A stretch of 40,509 bases of DNA, from positions 20,753 to 61,261 of the forward strand of contig NZ_NCSM01000038.1 in assembly GCF_002224125.1 (NCBI RefSeq), read 5' to 3'. Position numbers and translations under genes: made by a program. The stretch's first letter is position 1. Every line of letters begins with the position of its first letter. Origin of the DNA: Streptomyces sp. NBS 14/10 (lineage in GTDB: Bacteria > Actinomycetota > Actinomycetes > Streptomycetales > Streptomycetaceae). Under the pieces are notes generated by a model. The model was not told where the DNA came from, searched no databases, and saw nothing but the letters and a program-made list of their open reading frames with translations. Below, one piece after another: positions 18,732-27,345 of the stretch.

Positions 18732-19195
18732 TCAGGCTGTTCGGTGGTACTCGTTGATGAGTCCGGCCACGGCTTGGCGACGTTCGATCCGGGCTGTCGG
18801 CAGTGGGATGATGTTCGGGTCGTCGAGGGGCGCGAGCTGGTTGCGGGCTTGGTGGGGCCGATGGGTGTTGAAGTGGTGGGCGTACTCTTGGAGGATCTTC
18901 TCCGCGTGGCCTTTGTCGAAGATCAGCACTCGGTTTGTACATTCCTCGCGGACCGGGCGTATGAATCGTTCCGCGTGCGGGTTGCGGTTGGGGCTCCGGG
19001 GCGGGATCTTCGTGACGGTGATGCCTTCGTCGGCGAACACGGCGTCGAAGGCGGCGCTGAACTTCGCATCGCGGTCGCGGATCAGGTGGGTGAAGTCGGC
19101 CGTGCGGTCACCGAGCTGACACAGCAACTGCCGGGCCTGCTGTGTGGCCCAGGCTGCTGTGGGACGGGCGGTGACACCGAGGATGCGCACGCTCG
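18732..19195 (-). pseudogene. IS3-like transposase, C-terminal remnant
   Basis: This is the second half of an rve-type transposase: VRILGVTARPTAAWATQQ, THLIRDRDAKFSAAFDAVF, then RSPNRNPHAERFIRPVREE with the final catalytic Glu, and a normal C-terminus ending GLINEYHRTA. The N-terminal half and first catalytic Asp are absent; homology stops near 19195, where the flank of the IS701-family element begins. Probably cut by that insertion. Confidence 0.8.
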
Positions 19196-19299
19196 TGTTT
19201 CGCACTTTTGGGATCACCGGGTCGGTGAACGAGTGTGCGTTGATGCGCTCGTTCGGGTGACGCGAGACCGTACTGCTCAGGAAATATGACGGGAAGGCA

Positions 19300-19352
19300 G
19301 AAGCATCGGCGATGTCTGTTGCACCCAGTTGAGAGTGATCCGCCGATGCTTC
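19300..19352 (+). promoter_or_regulatory. Inverted repeat covering the IS701 transposase start codon
   Basis: GAAGCATCGGCG (19300-19311) and CGCCGATGCTTC (19341-19352) form a perfect 12-bp stem with a 29-base loop. The transposase ATG (19346-19348) lies in the second arm. A transcript entering from outside would fold and hide the start codon, while one starting inside the loop would not. Several transposons limit transposase production this way. Confidence 0.55.
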
Positions 19353-20674
19353 CAGTGGGCACGATACCGCCGTCCTTATCCGCTTTACTGGCTGTCTGTC
19401 GTTCCTGCTTCACCGCTCCGACATTCCGCACGTTCTGTGTTCTGCTGACCGGGCTGATCGCGCAGACGCGCCGCCGCACGGTGTGCGGGATGCTGCTGGG
19501 CACGGGGCTGGAGCGGGTGTGGCACCACGCCCGGTGTCACCGACTGTTCTCCACCGCCCGCTGGTCGGCCGACGAGGTCGGCCTGGCCCTGGCAGGTTTG
19601 GTCGTGGCACGTCTTCTCCCGGACGGTGCACCACTGCAGGTCGCGGTCGATGACACCCTGTTCAAACGGTCGGGGAAGAAGGTGTTCGGCGCTGCCTGGC
19701 AGCACGACGGCGCCGCAAGGGGGCCGCGCCCGGCCGGCTTCGGGAACTGCTGGGTCATCGCCGGGATCGTGGTGAGCGTGCCGTTCCTGACCAGGCCGGT
19801 GTGCCTGCCGGCCCTGGCCCGCCTATGGCGCCCCAGGCACCCCGAAAAGATCGCCCTGGCCCGCGAGATGACCGAACTGCTCGCCGCCCACTTCCCCGAC
19901 CGCACCCTGCACACAGTCTCGGATGCCGCCTACGCCGGCGAGCACCTGCGCGGCCTCCACCCGCAGATCACCTGGACCAGCCGCCTGAAGGTCACCTCCG
20001 TGCTGCACGAGCTCCCGCCCCCACGCACGGGCAAGAAGGGACGCCCGCGCACCCGGGGCCCACGCCTGGGGACACCCACCGATCTCTCCCAGCTGCTGGA
20101 CTGGCACCGAACCAAGGTCCGCCGCTACGGACGTATCGACACCGTTTTCCTGGCCGAACGGACCTGCCTGTGGTACGGCTCCTTCCACACCCAGCCCGTC
20201 AGAGTTGTCCTGGTCCGGGACAGCAACTGCGGGCCCGGCACGAGCCGGAACCGCGGCTACGGTGCCGCCCTGGTCACCACCGACCTCACCACACCGGCCG
20301 AACGGATCGTGGAACGCTACGCGGCCCGCTGGGCGATCGAGACCGCCTTCTTCGACGCCCGCCAGACCCTCGGCGTCGGCGAGGCCCGCAACCGCACCCG
20401 CCACGCAGTCGAACGCACCATCCCCTTCGGTCTCCTCGCCTGCACCGCGGTCACCACCTGGCACGCGCTGGCCGGCCACCAGCCCGCCGACACCGACGAA
20501 CACCGCGCCAGAGCCCGCTGGTACACCACCAAGACCCAGCCCTCCTTCGAGGACATGACAGCCAAGCTCCGCCGCACGATCATCGCCCACCGTTTTCGCG
20601 GCCCACACCCCCACCAGGCACAACCCGAAGAAATCCAGGCCGTCCTCACAGCCTGGGCTACCGCCGGAACCTGA
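19346..20674 (+). CDS. IS701-family transposase, apparently intact
   Basis: A 442-aa DDE transposase. Catalytic segments are VAVDDTLFKRSGKKV (first Asp), TVSDAAYAGEHL (second Asp) and RWAIETAFFDARQTLG (Glu). The C-terminus has the usual ARARWYTTKTQPSFEDMTAKL. The ATG at 19346 (MLPVGTIPPSL) is preferred; an in-frame ATG at 19286 would add 20 atypical residues. A start-codon-covering inverted repeat precedes it. Terminal repeats were not resolved. It abuts a cut IS3-like gene on each side, so it is probably a recent arrival. Relics of the same family lie at 225-825 and 22233-22312. Confidence 0.88.
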   Translation: MLPVGTIPPSLSALLAVCRSCFTAPTFRTFCVLLTGLIAQTRRRTVCGMLLGTGLERVWHHARCHRLFSTARWSADEVGLALAGLVVARLLPDGAPLQVAVDDTLFKRSGKKVFGAAWQHDGAARGPRPAGFGNCWVIAGIVVSVPFLTRPVCLPALARLWRPRHPEKIALAREMTELLAAHFPDRTLHTVSDAAYAGEHLRGLHPQITWTSRLKVTSVLHELPPPRTGKKGRPRTRGPRLGTPTDLSQLLDWHRTKVRRYGRIDTVFLAERTCLWYGSFHTQPVRVVLVRDSNCGPGTSRNRGYGAALVTTDLTTPAERIVERYAARWAIETAFFDARQTLGVGEARNRTRHAVERTIPFGLLACTAVTTWHALAGHQPADTDEHRARARWYTTKTQPSFEDMTAKLRRTIIAHRFRGPHPHQAQPEEIQAVLTAWATAGT

Positions 20675-20677
20675 TCA

Positions 20678-21099
<422 letters not shown>

Positions 21100-21640
21100 G
21101 GCTCAGGCTCAGCGGACCGCGCTTCCTGGTGAGGATGTCGCCGGCCAGATCGTTGCCGATCTGGCCGCGCAGATCCTGGCCTTGGAGGACCGGCTCAAGC
21201 GGATCGACCGGCAGATCTGCGAGGCGTTCCGCTGCCATCCGCAGGCGGAGATCATCGAGTCCCTGCCCGGCATGGGCCCGATACTGGGGGCCGAGTTCGT
21301 TGTCGCGGCTGGTGACTTGTCCGCATATGCGGACGCGGGCCGTCTCGCTTCGGCGGCCGGGCTGGTGCCGGTCCCGCGTGACTCGGGACGCCGGAGTGGC
21401 AACATGCACCGGCCCAAGCGCTACAGCCGACGCCTGCGACGGGTGTTCTACATGTCCGCGCAGGTCAGCATCACCCGCGAGGGGCCGAACCGGGACTTCT
21501 ACCTCAAAAAGCGAGGTGAGGGCTGCAAACACGTCCAGGCCGTCATCGCCCTGGCCCGCCGACGAGCAAGCGTGCTGTGGGCGCTCCTACGCGACAACCG
21601 CGTCTTCACCCCTGCCCCGCCGATCGCGCAAGCGGCTTGA
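21100..21640 (+). pseudogene. IS110-family transposase, truncated copy
   Basis: The last 180 codons of an IS110 recombinase, almost identical to the C-terminal part of the intact gene at 39195-40397 (from [17 protein letters not shown] on). It keeps the transposase_20 domain, including [19 protein letters not shown] and the segment [16 protein letters not shown] that bears the catalytic Ser. The N-terminal RuvC-like domain and the whole left end with the bridge RNA were removed by the 1210-bp IS ending at 21099. The right end is intact: after the stop comes the terminus GGCATTGAGA, the CT core (21655-21656) and the target half CCCAGAC. Confidence 0.88.
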
Positions 21641-21656
21641 CTCCGGCATTGAGACT

Positions 21657-22095
21657 CCCAGACGGTTGAGGCGCCGACTTTGCGTCCCAGGCCGAGCAGT
21701 TCTCCGTGGATCCGTCGATGTCCCCACCCCGGGTTCTCCCGTGCGAGGCGCAGGACCAGCTGCCGTAGTGCTTCCGGCGTCGGCGGTCGGCCGGGACGGC
21801 GGTGTGGATAGGTCCACTTCTGGGCGACGAGGCGTGCGTGCCAGCGCCGGACCGACCGTGGAGTGACCAGCAACGCCAGCCGTGCACGCTGGTGCTTGTT
21901 CACCATCCGGAGCAGCGCTGCCATGACAGCCCGATCGCTCCAGGAAAATTGAGGTCGCGGCTGGACGCGTTGCGCAACAGTGAGCTGGTGCCGGAGCATC
22001 AAGATCTCGACGTCTTTCGCCGCACTCGACCGGGTCGGCAGCGCAAGCCATCGGTAGGGCTGACACGCGAGCTGATAGATCAGACGTATCGCCAC
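21657..22095 (-). pseudogene. IS3-like transposase 5' half, interrupted by IS110
   Basis: A GTG at 22095 opens VAIRLIYQLACQPYRWLALP, then AAKDVEILMLRHQLTVAQR, the helix-turn-helix stretch ARENPGWGHRRIHGELLGLG and VGASTVWE. At exactly this VWE the IS110 right end starts. The catalytic half of the gene is not found nearby. With the target at 38571-40509 this gives two different transposase genes hit at the same codons. Confidence 0.82.
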
Positions 22096-22232
22096 GATCC
22101 AGCATGATGCCGTACAGCGCTCGCTGGCTTCCTGTGCTCTGGCAGATCCGAGCCCGCAGGTCACCTCGGGTGACACAGTTTCTGGCACCCACACCCCGCG
22201 CTTCGTAGTTCTGAGTGATCAGCTCGAGGTTG

Positions 22233-22312
22233 AGCCGTGTCGTCGTTGGACAGTTCGGCCTTGGTGGTGCACCACCGTGCACGGGCCCGGCATTCGGCGG
22301 CGTCAGCGGGCG
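22233..22312 (-). pseudogene. IS701-family transposase C-terminal relic
   Basis: On the minus strand about 26 codons read PADAAECRARARWCTTKAEL. This mirrors the PADTDEHRARARWYTTKTQP of the intact IS701-family gene at 19346-20674. Nothing before or after it aligns, so this is a small scar. I see no other gene in 22096-22698. Confidence 0.5.
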
Positions 22313-22698
22313 TGTCCGTGCAGCGTGCACCAGAGGGCGACCGAGCTGCAGCAGATCAGCCCGGAAGGGAACGGTGCGCTGGGCTGCTCGGGGCAAGGTC
22401 GGTCGCCGACTTCACCAACACCGAGGAGGCGGTGGGTTCGGCAAAGGCCTACTGCAAACACAGGAATGGCCCTTTGAGGCCCTGATATTCGTCGCAGCTG
22501 GTCAGAACACCGTGGCCCGCTGCGCAACTTGCGCCCCACGCTTGCCGTCCGCCGATGGACTCCCCTCGACGACACGGTCCCGGACGCTCTACAAGTGCCG
22601 AGACAGCCATCCGCTCAAATCAGGTGCCTGGCCGTGCTGTCTGCCCTCCCTAGCCACCCGGACATCGACACCGACACGTCGTCCGCTTCGGAGACACC

Positions 22699-22903
22699 AT
22701 GCCCCTTGACGCAGGCCTCGGCCTCGATCACCACACCTGGCCCATGCACCATCGCCGCGCCCCCCACCCGCTTGGCACACTTTTTCTTACCGCAGGGCCT
22801 CTGCGAACTGTCTCTCTACGGCGCCACAGAGCCGGATACGGCGCTCACGCCCTGGGAGTGCCCCATCTGCCGGCGGACGACAAGGGGCTTTGCCCTGCCT
22901 TGA
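22699..22903 (+). pseudogene. Small CxxC protein gene with a one-base frameshift
   Basis: An ATG at 22699 with GGAG 8 bp upstream opens MPLDAGLGLDHHTWPMHHR followed by HPLGTLFLT, rich in G/C at third positions. Near 22795 one extra base appears: the next frame gives QGLCELSLYGATEPDTALT, then PWECPICRRTTRGFALP and a stop at 22903. Joined, this is a coherent protein of about 68 residues. Its C-terminal CPIC could be half of a metal site. Function unknown. It lies next to the tRNA-derived attachment site and may be cargo of an integrated element. The frameshift could be a sequencing error. Confidence 0.5.
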
Positions 22904-22946
22904 CGCGGGCGCACCCCGGCAGGCAGGAACCCCACGTACGAGCTGC

Positions 22947-23156
22947 CTACGAAAACCGGCCCGGCGAGATCACCAGCGGTCCGCCCTCCCCCTGTCGCAT
23001 GGGGAGCAGGACCTCGTGCTCCCACCGCGAAAGGTGCTCGAGAGCCGACAAGGGGTCCTTATGCCTCTCGATGCAGAAGACATCCGGATCGATCGGGTGA
23101 CGTCGGGGGCCTGTGGTTGACGACGGCGCGTGGGGGCGCGGTACGGCGCTGTAGGT
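22947..23156 (-). pseudogene. Unrecognised gene fragment with strong coding bias
   Basis: A minus-strand frame without a usable ATG or GTG start ends at 22947. Its last 45 codons (DPDVFCIERHKDPLSALEHL, then SRWEHEVLLPMRQGEGGPLV, then ISPGRFS) have a G or C in nearly every third position, so they were or are translated. Upstream of about 23090 the bias fades. It is probably the truncated end of a gene belonging to the integrated element, convergent with the small CxxC gene; CCTGCCT/AGGCAGG between them could form a shared terminator hairpin. No family was recognised. Confidence 0.45.
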
Positions 23157-23247
23157 CTACCGGATCGGGTGACGGACGAATCGGACACCGTTGACACGTC
23201 TGCGAGTTGGGAGCACGAGGGCTCCCAAAGGGCTCCCACTTGCTCCC
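23091..23247. repeat. Short direct repeats beside the tRNA fragment (possible integrase arm sites)
   Basis: GATCGGGTGACG occurs at 23091-23102 and 23163-23174. Four copies of the hexamer GGGAGC/GCTCCC follow at 23209-23214 (opposite orientation), 23221, 23232 and 23242, spaced about one helical turn apart. Such arrays next to a tRNA-derived core are typical of arm-type integrase binding sites. No integrase gene is in the window. Confidence 0.45.
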
Positions 23248-23311
23248 AGCCTGGAAACGGCTAAGGCCGCCTCCGCTACCCGCGGAAACGGCCTCCGACC
23301 TGCGAAAACGC

Positions 23312-23356
23312 TGGTCGGGACGACAGGATTTGAACCTGCGACCCCTTGACCCCCAG
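23312..23356 (-). other. 3' half of tRNA-Pro (GGG): attachment site
   Basis: Read on the minus strand, these 45 bases run from the anticodon loop (CTGGGGGTCAAG) through the T arm (GGTTCAAATCC) and acceptor strand to a complete CCA end. The upstream half of the tRNA (acceptor 5' strand, D arm) is absent. A precise 3' half is the usual scar of an integrative element that uses the tRNA gene as its site. Streptomyces elements such as pSAM2 use a tRNA-Pro gene. Confidence 0.75.
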
Positions 23357-23503
23357 CCGCGCTCAGGGCCGTATACCCCCATACGGAGCCAGACGAGGCT
23401 CTGCCTGGTCACCTCAGCTCCGTGGGCTCCCCGTGCGGTTCGGAAAGGTTCGGAAACTCGTCGCAGCTGGGCAAGGCAGACCGTACGCGTCGCCACACGC
23501 ATG

Positions 23504-25018
23504 TCATCGCAGGCCGCGGACCGGCCCGTCCCCGTACAAGGCGCTGACATCAACGAGAAGGACATCGCGGCGGCGTGCAGCGGCGTCAATGACGTCCTGG
23601 CGGAAACCGTGCAAGGAGAAGAGAGCCAAGGCCGCGTCATCGGGCCGATGCCCCTGCGCGGCCAGAAGGGTCCGGATATGTTCCAGGCGCTCAAGGTCCT
23701 TCAGTCCGCGGGGCTGGATGGTGGCCTTGGCCTCGCCGATCAGGGCGATTACCGCTCGAGGGCTCTGCGGGCGCTCGCCGGGGGCCATGGCCAGCACGTC
23801 GATCTCGTGCTTGGTCCGGGCGGCCGGGTCAGCGATCTCCGCCGTACCGACCGCACCGAGAGACAGACCCGTCTCGTCGATCGCAAAGGAGCGGGCCCAG
23901 TCGCGCGCGGTCTCCTCAAAGTGCGGGCCAAGGATCTTTGAATGATATGTCGGCCGGGATGACTGCCACACCTGGCCTCCGCGCCGCCGCTCCACCAGGT
24001 CCACCATGGGCAACGTGATCAGCTGATTGAACCGGATCACCGGGTCCACCACGCTGATAACCGGATGGCGCGCCTTGAGGAGATCCTGCTCCTTACGGAT
24101 GTATCCGGTGGATTCGAGTACCTCCAGCGGGGCGACCATGGCCGATCGGGACCGCTCCAGCATCGACCCGACCTTCGCAGGCGTCGAAGCCCCCCGGGCC
24201 ACCGCGGACAGCACGTCGTAGTACAGCGTGCGATGAGTGATCCGCGGATCCTCGCGCAGGAGGAACTCGGCCTCCACCCGCGAGTACAACGCCCGCCCCG
24301 GATCCAGCAGAGTGCGTTCCACCCAGGGGCCGAACTCCGCCTCGCTCTGCGGCGCCGGCCCCGCGGCCAGCGGCCGGTAGCCGGGGGCACCGCCCAGCAC
24401 AGCGTCGACCTGCAGCGCCACGCCCGGGTCTCCCACCCCCCAATGAGTGCGGGCGGTGCGGTAGTCGAAGGCGGGTAGGCGCAGGTCCAGCACGGCCCGG
24501 CCGCGCAGCGGCTTGGTGCCGGACAGCAGCTCGGACATCACGCTCATCGCGGAGCCGCACAGTACGATCCGGCCGCCGGGCGCCCTGCCGGACTGCGACT
24601 GGTCGTAGAGCAGTTGCAGAAAGCCGGGGATCTCCGGGGAGTGCTGTAGCAGATACGGCAGCTCATCGATCACGATCAGTGACGCCCCGGCCGCTCGGTT
24701 CACCACTTCCAGCGCGGCGGTGAGTACATCGCTCCAGTCGTCCAACCGCATCGCGCCAGGCCGCACCCCCGCGTGCGCGGCGATCGCCTCTGTGAACCGG
24801 CGAAGCGCGGGCACTCGACCCTCCTCCTGCACTGCGGTCAGATACAGCCCGCCCACTGCCTCCGTGAGCGCCTCCAGCAGGAACGACTTCCCGTTCCGCC
24901 GCCGTCCCGAGACAACGGCGAGCCGCAGCTCAGAGGCGGGATCTGCGAGAAAGCCGTTCAGTAGCCGCCACTCATGATCACGGTCCAACAGCCGCCCCGG
25001 CTTGCCGATCTCTCCCAT
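23504..25018 (-). CDS. AAA ATPase with C-terminal nuclease-like domain (archaeal ATPase/DUF234 type)
   Basis: A 504-aa protein. Walker A is GRRRNGKS (residues 38-45) and Walker B is LIVIDELPYLL (Asp118-Glu119), followed by an Arg-sensor-like stretch. The middle has a winged-helix-like part (STPAKVGSMLERSRSAMVAP) and the C-terminus carries KHEIDVLAMAP, then ALIGEAKAT, the E/D-(x)-ExK arrangement of a PD-(D/E)xK nuclease fold. Proteins of this build are scattered through mobile DNA and are suspected defence or conflict factors; their biochemical role is not established. It has its own palindromic operator at 25052-25080 and no obvious operon partner. The start follows a GGAGGG-like sequence. 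Confidence 0.82.
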   Translation of the reverse strand: MGEIGKPGRLLDRDHEWRLLNGFLADPASELRLAVVSGRRRNGKSFLLEALTEAVGGLYLTAVQEEGRVPALRRFTEAIAAHAGVRPGAMRLDDWSDVLTAALEVVNRAAGASLIVIDELPYLLQHSPEIPGFLQLLYDQSQSGRAPGGRIVLCGSAMSVMSELLSGTKPLRGRAVLDLRLPAFDYRTARTHWGVGDPGVALQVDAVLGGAPGYRPLAAGPAPQSEAEFGPWVERTLLDPGRALYSRVEAEFLLREDPRITHRTLYYDVLSAVARGASTPAKVGSMLERSRSAMVAPLEVLESTGYIRKEQDLLKARHPVISVVDPVIRFNQLITLPMVDLVERRRGGQVWQSSRPTYHSKILGPHFEETARDWARSFAIDETGLSLGAVGTAEIADPAARTKHEIDVLAMAPGERPQSPRAVIALIGEAKATIQPRGLKDLERLEHIRTLLAAQGHRPDDAALALFSLHGFRQDVIDAAARRRDVLLVDVSALYGDGPVRGLR

Positions 25019-25051
25019 CCAACGACCCTCCGACCTAGTTAAGTTCTATCC

Positions 25052-25080
25052 TAACGAATTTCGTTAAGGTCAACCTTAAC
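25052..25080. promoter_or_regulatory. Overlapping palindromes upstream of the ATPase gene
   Basis: TAACGAATTTCGTTA (25052-25066, 7-bp arms) and GTTAAGGTCAACCTTAAC (25063-25080, 8-bp arms) overlap in an AT-rich patch about 35 bp before the ATPase start. A further GTTAAG lies at 25038. They look like a tandem operator for a dimeric repressor, and the AT-rich patch may contain the promoter. The binding protein is unknown. Confidence 0.6.
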
Positions 25081-25210
25081 CATTCAAGGAAAGGCGTGCC
25101 AGCACACAAACCTGGCTGTACGGATCCGTGCCGTACAGCCAAGTGGTCGGTCGAGTCGGCCCTCTCACGCAGCCGGAGTCGCGGAGTCACGATGATCGCT
25201 CGCAATGCCG

Positions 25211-25318
25211 CCACTGGCTTATCCGACTACGACGAACGCGCTCGGAATGCCGCGCCTGCCCACGATGAGCGACCGGGACAAGGACGCGGAGGTCCTTGCC
25301 CTGCACCATCAGCCGACG
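25211..25318 (+). pseudogene. Relic of an IS3-like transposase N-terminus
   Basis: About 36 codons read PLAYPTTTNALG, then MSDRDKDAEVLALHHQPT, matching the start of the transposase at 15401-16384 (LAYLATTNALAF, MSDGDKDIEILVLRHQ). The rest is gone. It lies in the otherwise empty stretch between the operator and the SUKH gene. Confidence 0.6.
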
Positions 25319-25435
25319 CTGACCAGCATGGACGTAAGATTCGGCACCCACAATGTCATCCACGGCCTGGCCACCCGCCTGTCAGCCCTGCTCGAGAGGG
25401 TCCGCATCCGCAGCCAGTCCCGGAAGGACTCTCAC

Positions 25436-25978
25436 ATGACGACGTATGAAGCGCTCACCGCCTGGGCCGGTGCCGGGAACGTTACAAGAGCAGACCCGGC
25501 GGTCGTGTCGGGCTGGCGGATCCCCGAGGAGCAGAAGGCACTACTGGTCGATGTCGGGGTCCCTATCGTTGATCAGTTGATCGAATACGTACCGTTCCAG
25601 GTGGAGGCGGGCCCCATGCTTCAGACGTCAGCCGACGGGTGGCTCTGCCGCCTCACCCAGAATCACCATGGCGACCTCGTGCCCGGACTGCAATGGTCGT
25701 TCGGCGTCCAACCCGGCACAGGGACGGTCTACTACGTTCTCCCCGAAGGCGAGGCATGGTTCGCCAACTCCTCCATCGACCTGTGGCTGCGGACCCTGCA
25801 CCACTACGGCTTGCACGTCAGCGAGTCCGAGATCCTCAGCGATCCGGATGACCGTGAGGACGAAGCCCTGGCTGAGCTCGGTGTGCTGGCTGACGAACTC
25901 AAGAAGATCGATCCCCCTGCCTTCGACGGCTGCATCGGGTTCATTTGGGCCGAGTTCCTCGATCGCTGGCTCTGGTAG
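25436..25978 (+). CDS. SUKH-like immunity protein
   Basis: A 180-aa soluble protein resembling the SUKH-4 group of toxin-immunity proteins. Typical features are the opening TYEALTAWAGAG, the central IPEEQKALLVDVGVPI, the segment GTVYYVLPEGEAWFANSS and the tail around IDPPAFDGCIGFIWAEFLDR. In that family members bind and neutralise polymorphic toxins. No toxin gene is adjacent; upstream is a transposase relic and downstream an unrelated oxidase-fold gene. The ATG at 25436 has GGAAGGA 8 bp before it; the longer frame upstream belongs to the relic. It may be an orphan guarding against toxins of other strains. Confidence 0.72.
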   Translation: MTTYEALTAWAGAGNVTRADPAVVSGWRIPEEQKALLVDVGVPIVDQLIEYVPFQVEAGPMLQTSADGWLCRLTQNHHGDLVPGLQWSFGVQPGTGTVYYVLPEGEAWFANSSIDLWLRTLHHYGLHVSESEILSDPDDREDEALAELGVLADELKKIDPPAFDGCIGFIWAEFLDRWLW

Positions 25979-26292
25979 TTGCTCACCGCCGCCACGTTGC
26001 CCGAATCGATCACTCACCGTGTCCGAGGCGTCCAGCGGCCGCGAATACGCGACACCCCAACATGCGAGCTCACCGGTCCCGGGGCCGGTGCCCGCGTCCT
26101 GCAGCGCCCAGGAGCGGCCCCGCAGGTGCGGGCGTAGGGTCGCGGCGTGCGCAGCCGGTCGTCGCCTGGCGGCGGGGGGCAGAGGACACCGCAAGAAATA
26201 TGACAGAGGGTGTCGGTTTTTGTGGAGACAGTGGGGGCGCCGGTCGGTGTCGTGGTGACGCGGGCCGGGACAACGGACAGACAAGGACCCTC

Positions 26293-26826
26293 ATGCGCGA
26301 AACACCCGACGACCTCCACCGGCTCCAAGCCCTCCTTGACGCCTCGCTCTCCCGCTCCACGGCGCATCTGCGGTCGATCATCAGCAGCGAGCGCACACTC
26401 ACCGCCGAGCAGCTCACTCGCGTGCTCACCGGCATGTGCACGCTCGCGCTGTCCACCGTGACGGCGAAGGGCGAGCCGCGGATCAGCGGCGTGGACGGGC
26501 ACTTCCTGCACGGAAAATGGCACTTCGGCACCGCGCGCGGCGCCGCCAAGGCCCGGCACCTCGCCGCCCGGCCCGCCGTCAGCGCCGCGCACATGCGCGG
26601 GGAGGACCTGGGCGTGTTCACACACGGCACCGTGGAGACCCTCAACCCCCACCGCGGCGAACCGGCTGCCGACTGGCCGGACCTGCTCGCGTACTTCCGG
26701 GACTTCTACGGCGACGACGCCTTCGACTGGGACAACGACGTGGTCTTCTACCGGCTGCATCCGCAGTGGATGGCCGTGTTCGCCCCCGACCTCGCCAAGC
26801 TCGGCGGGAAGGCGGACGAGGCGTGA
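26293..26826 (+). CDS. Pyridoxamine 5'-phosphate oxidase-fold (flavin-binding split barrel) protein
   Basis: A 177-aa protein of the PPOX/split-barrel superfamily. After an N-terminal helix, MCTLALSTVTAKGEPRISGV and GKWHFGTARGAAKARHLAA follow the typical flavin-barrel pattern, with further strands at VSAAHMRGEDLGVFTHGTVE. Members bind FMN or F420 and reduce small molecules; the substrate cannot be inferred. AAGGA precedes the ATG. Its stop overlaps the GTG of a UvrA-like reading frame (GTGA at 26823-26826), so the two were an operon before the second decayed. I see nothing gene-like in 25979-26292 upstream. Confidence 0.78.
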   Translation: MRETPDDLHRLQALLDASLSRSTAHLRSIISSERTLTAEQLTRVLTGMCTLALSTVTAKGEPRISGVDGHFLHGKWHFGTARGAAKARHLAARPAVSAAHMRGEDLGVFTHGTVETLNPHRGEPAADWPDLLAYFRDFYGDDAFDWDNDVVFYRLHPQWMAVFAPDLAKLGGKADEA

Positions 26827-27240
26827 CACCGGACACGCGCTTGCCGGCCCCACACGCCGCCGGAGCCGGCAAGACCCGCGACACCATCGACGTCGTGGGT
26901 GCCCGCACCAACAACCTGCGCGACGTGTCCGTCAGCATCCCCAAAGGCCGGCTCGTCGCCTTTACCGGCGTCAGCGGCAGCGGCAAAACCTCACTCGCCA
27001 TCGACACCCTGCGCAGCGAGGCCCAACTGCGGTACCCGGAGGGCCTTTCGCCCTTTCGTACGCCAGTACATCACCCAGCGCAACCGCCCCAAGGTCGACC
27101 GCATCCTCGGCCTCGGCGCCACACTCGCGGTCGACCAGCGCCGCCTGAACCGCAACCCCGCTCCACTGTCGCCACCATCACAGGGATCGACGGGCACCTC
27201 GGCCTGCTCTACTCGCGCCTCCCGCGGATCGGCCCGACGG
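26823..27240 (+). pseudogene. UvrA-like ABC ATPase, truncated and frameshifted
   Basis: From a GTG at 26823 the first frame reads IDVVGARTNNLRDVSVSIPK, then GRLVAFTGVSGSGKTSLAID with the Walker A motif. Near 27046 it shifts: RQYITQRNRPKVDRILGLGA, then LAVDQRRLNRNP appears in another frame, and near 27150 the first frame resumes with RSTVATITGIDGHLGLLYSR. These are consecutive parts of UvrA or its drug-resistance-type paralogues, of which more than 80 percent is missing. Two frameshifts plus truncation make it non-functional. It was translationally coupled to the PPOX-fold gene. Confidence 0.8.
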
Positions 27241-27345
27241 GCCTGGCGGAGGCGCCATACGGGAGGGGCCGCCCGATAGTCGGGGGTGCGTAGTTGCAGT
27301 ACCGGAAGTGCCGCCGAATTGAATGGCCGTTGAGGCCGGGCGGGG

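Noticed and set aside
23209..23247. GGGAGC/GCTCCC copies as a CRISPR array
   Set aside because: The units are 6 bp, spacing is about 10 bp and one is inverted; no spacers of CRISPR length and no cas genes.
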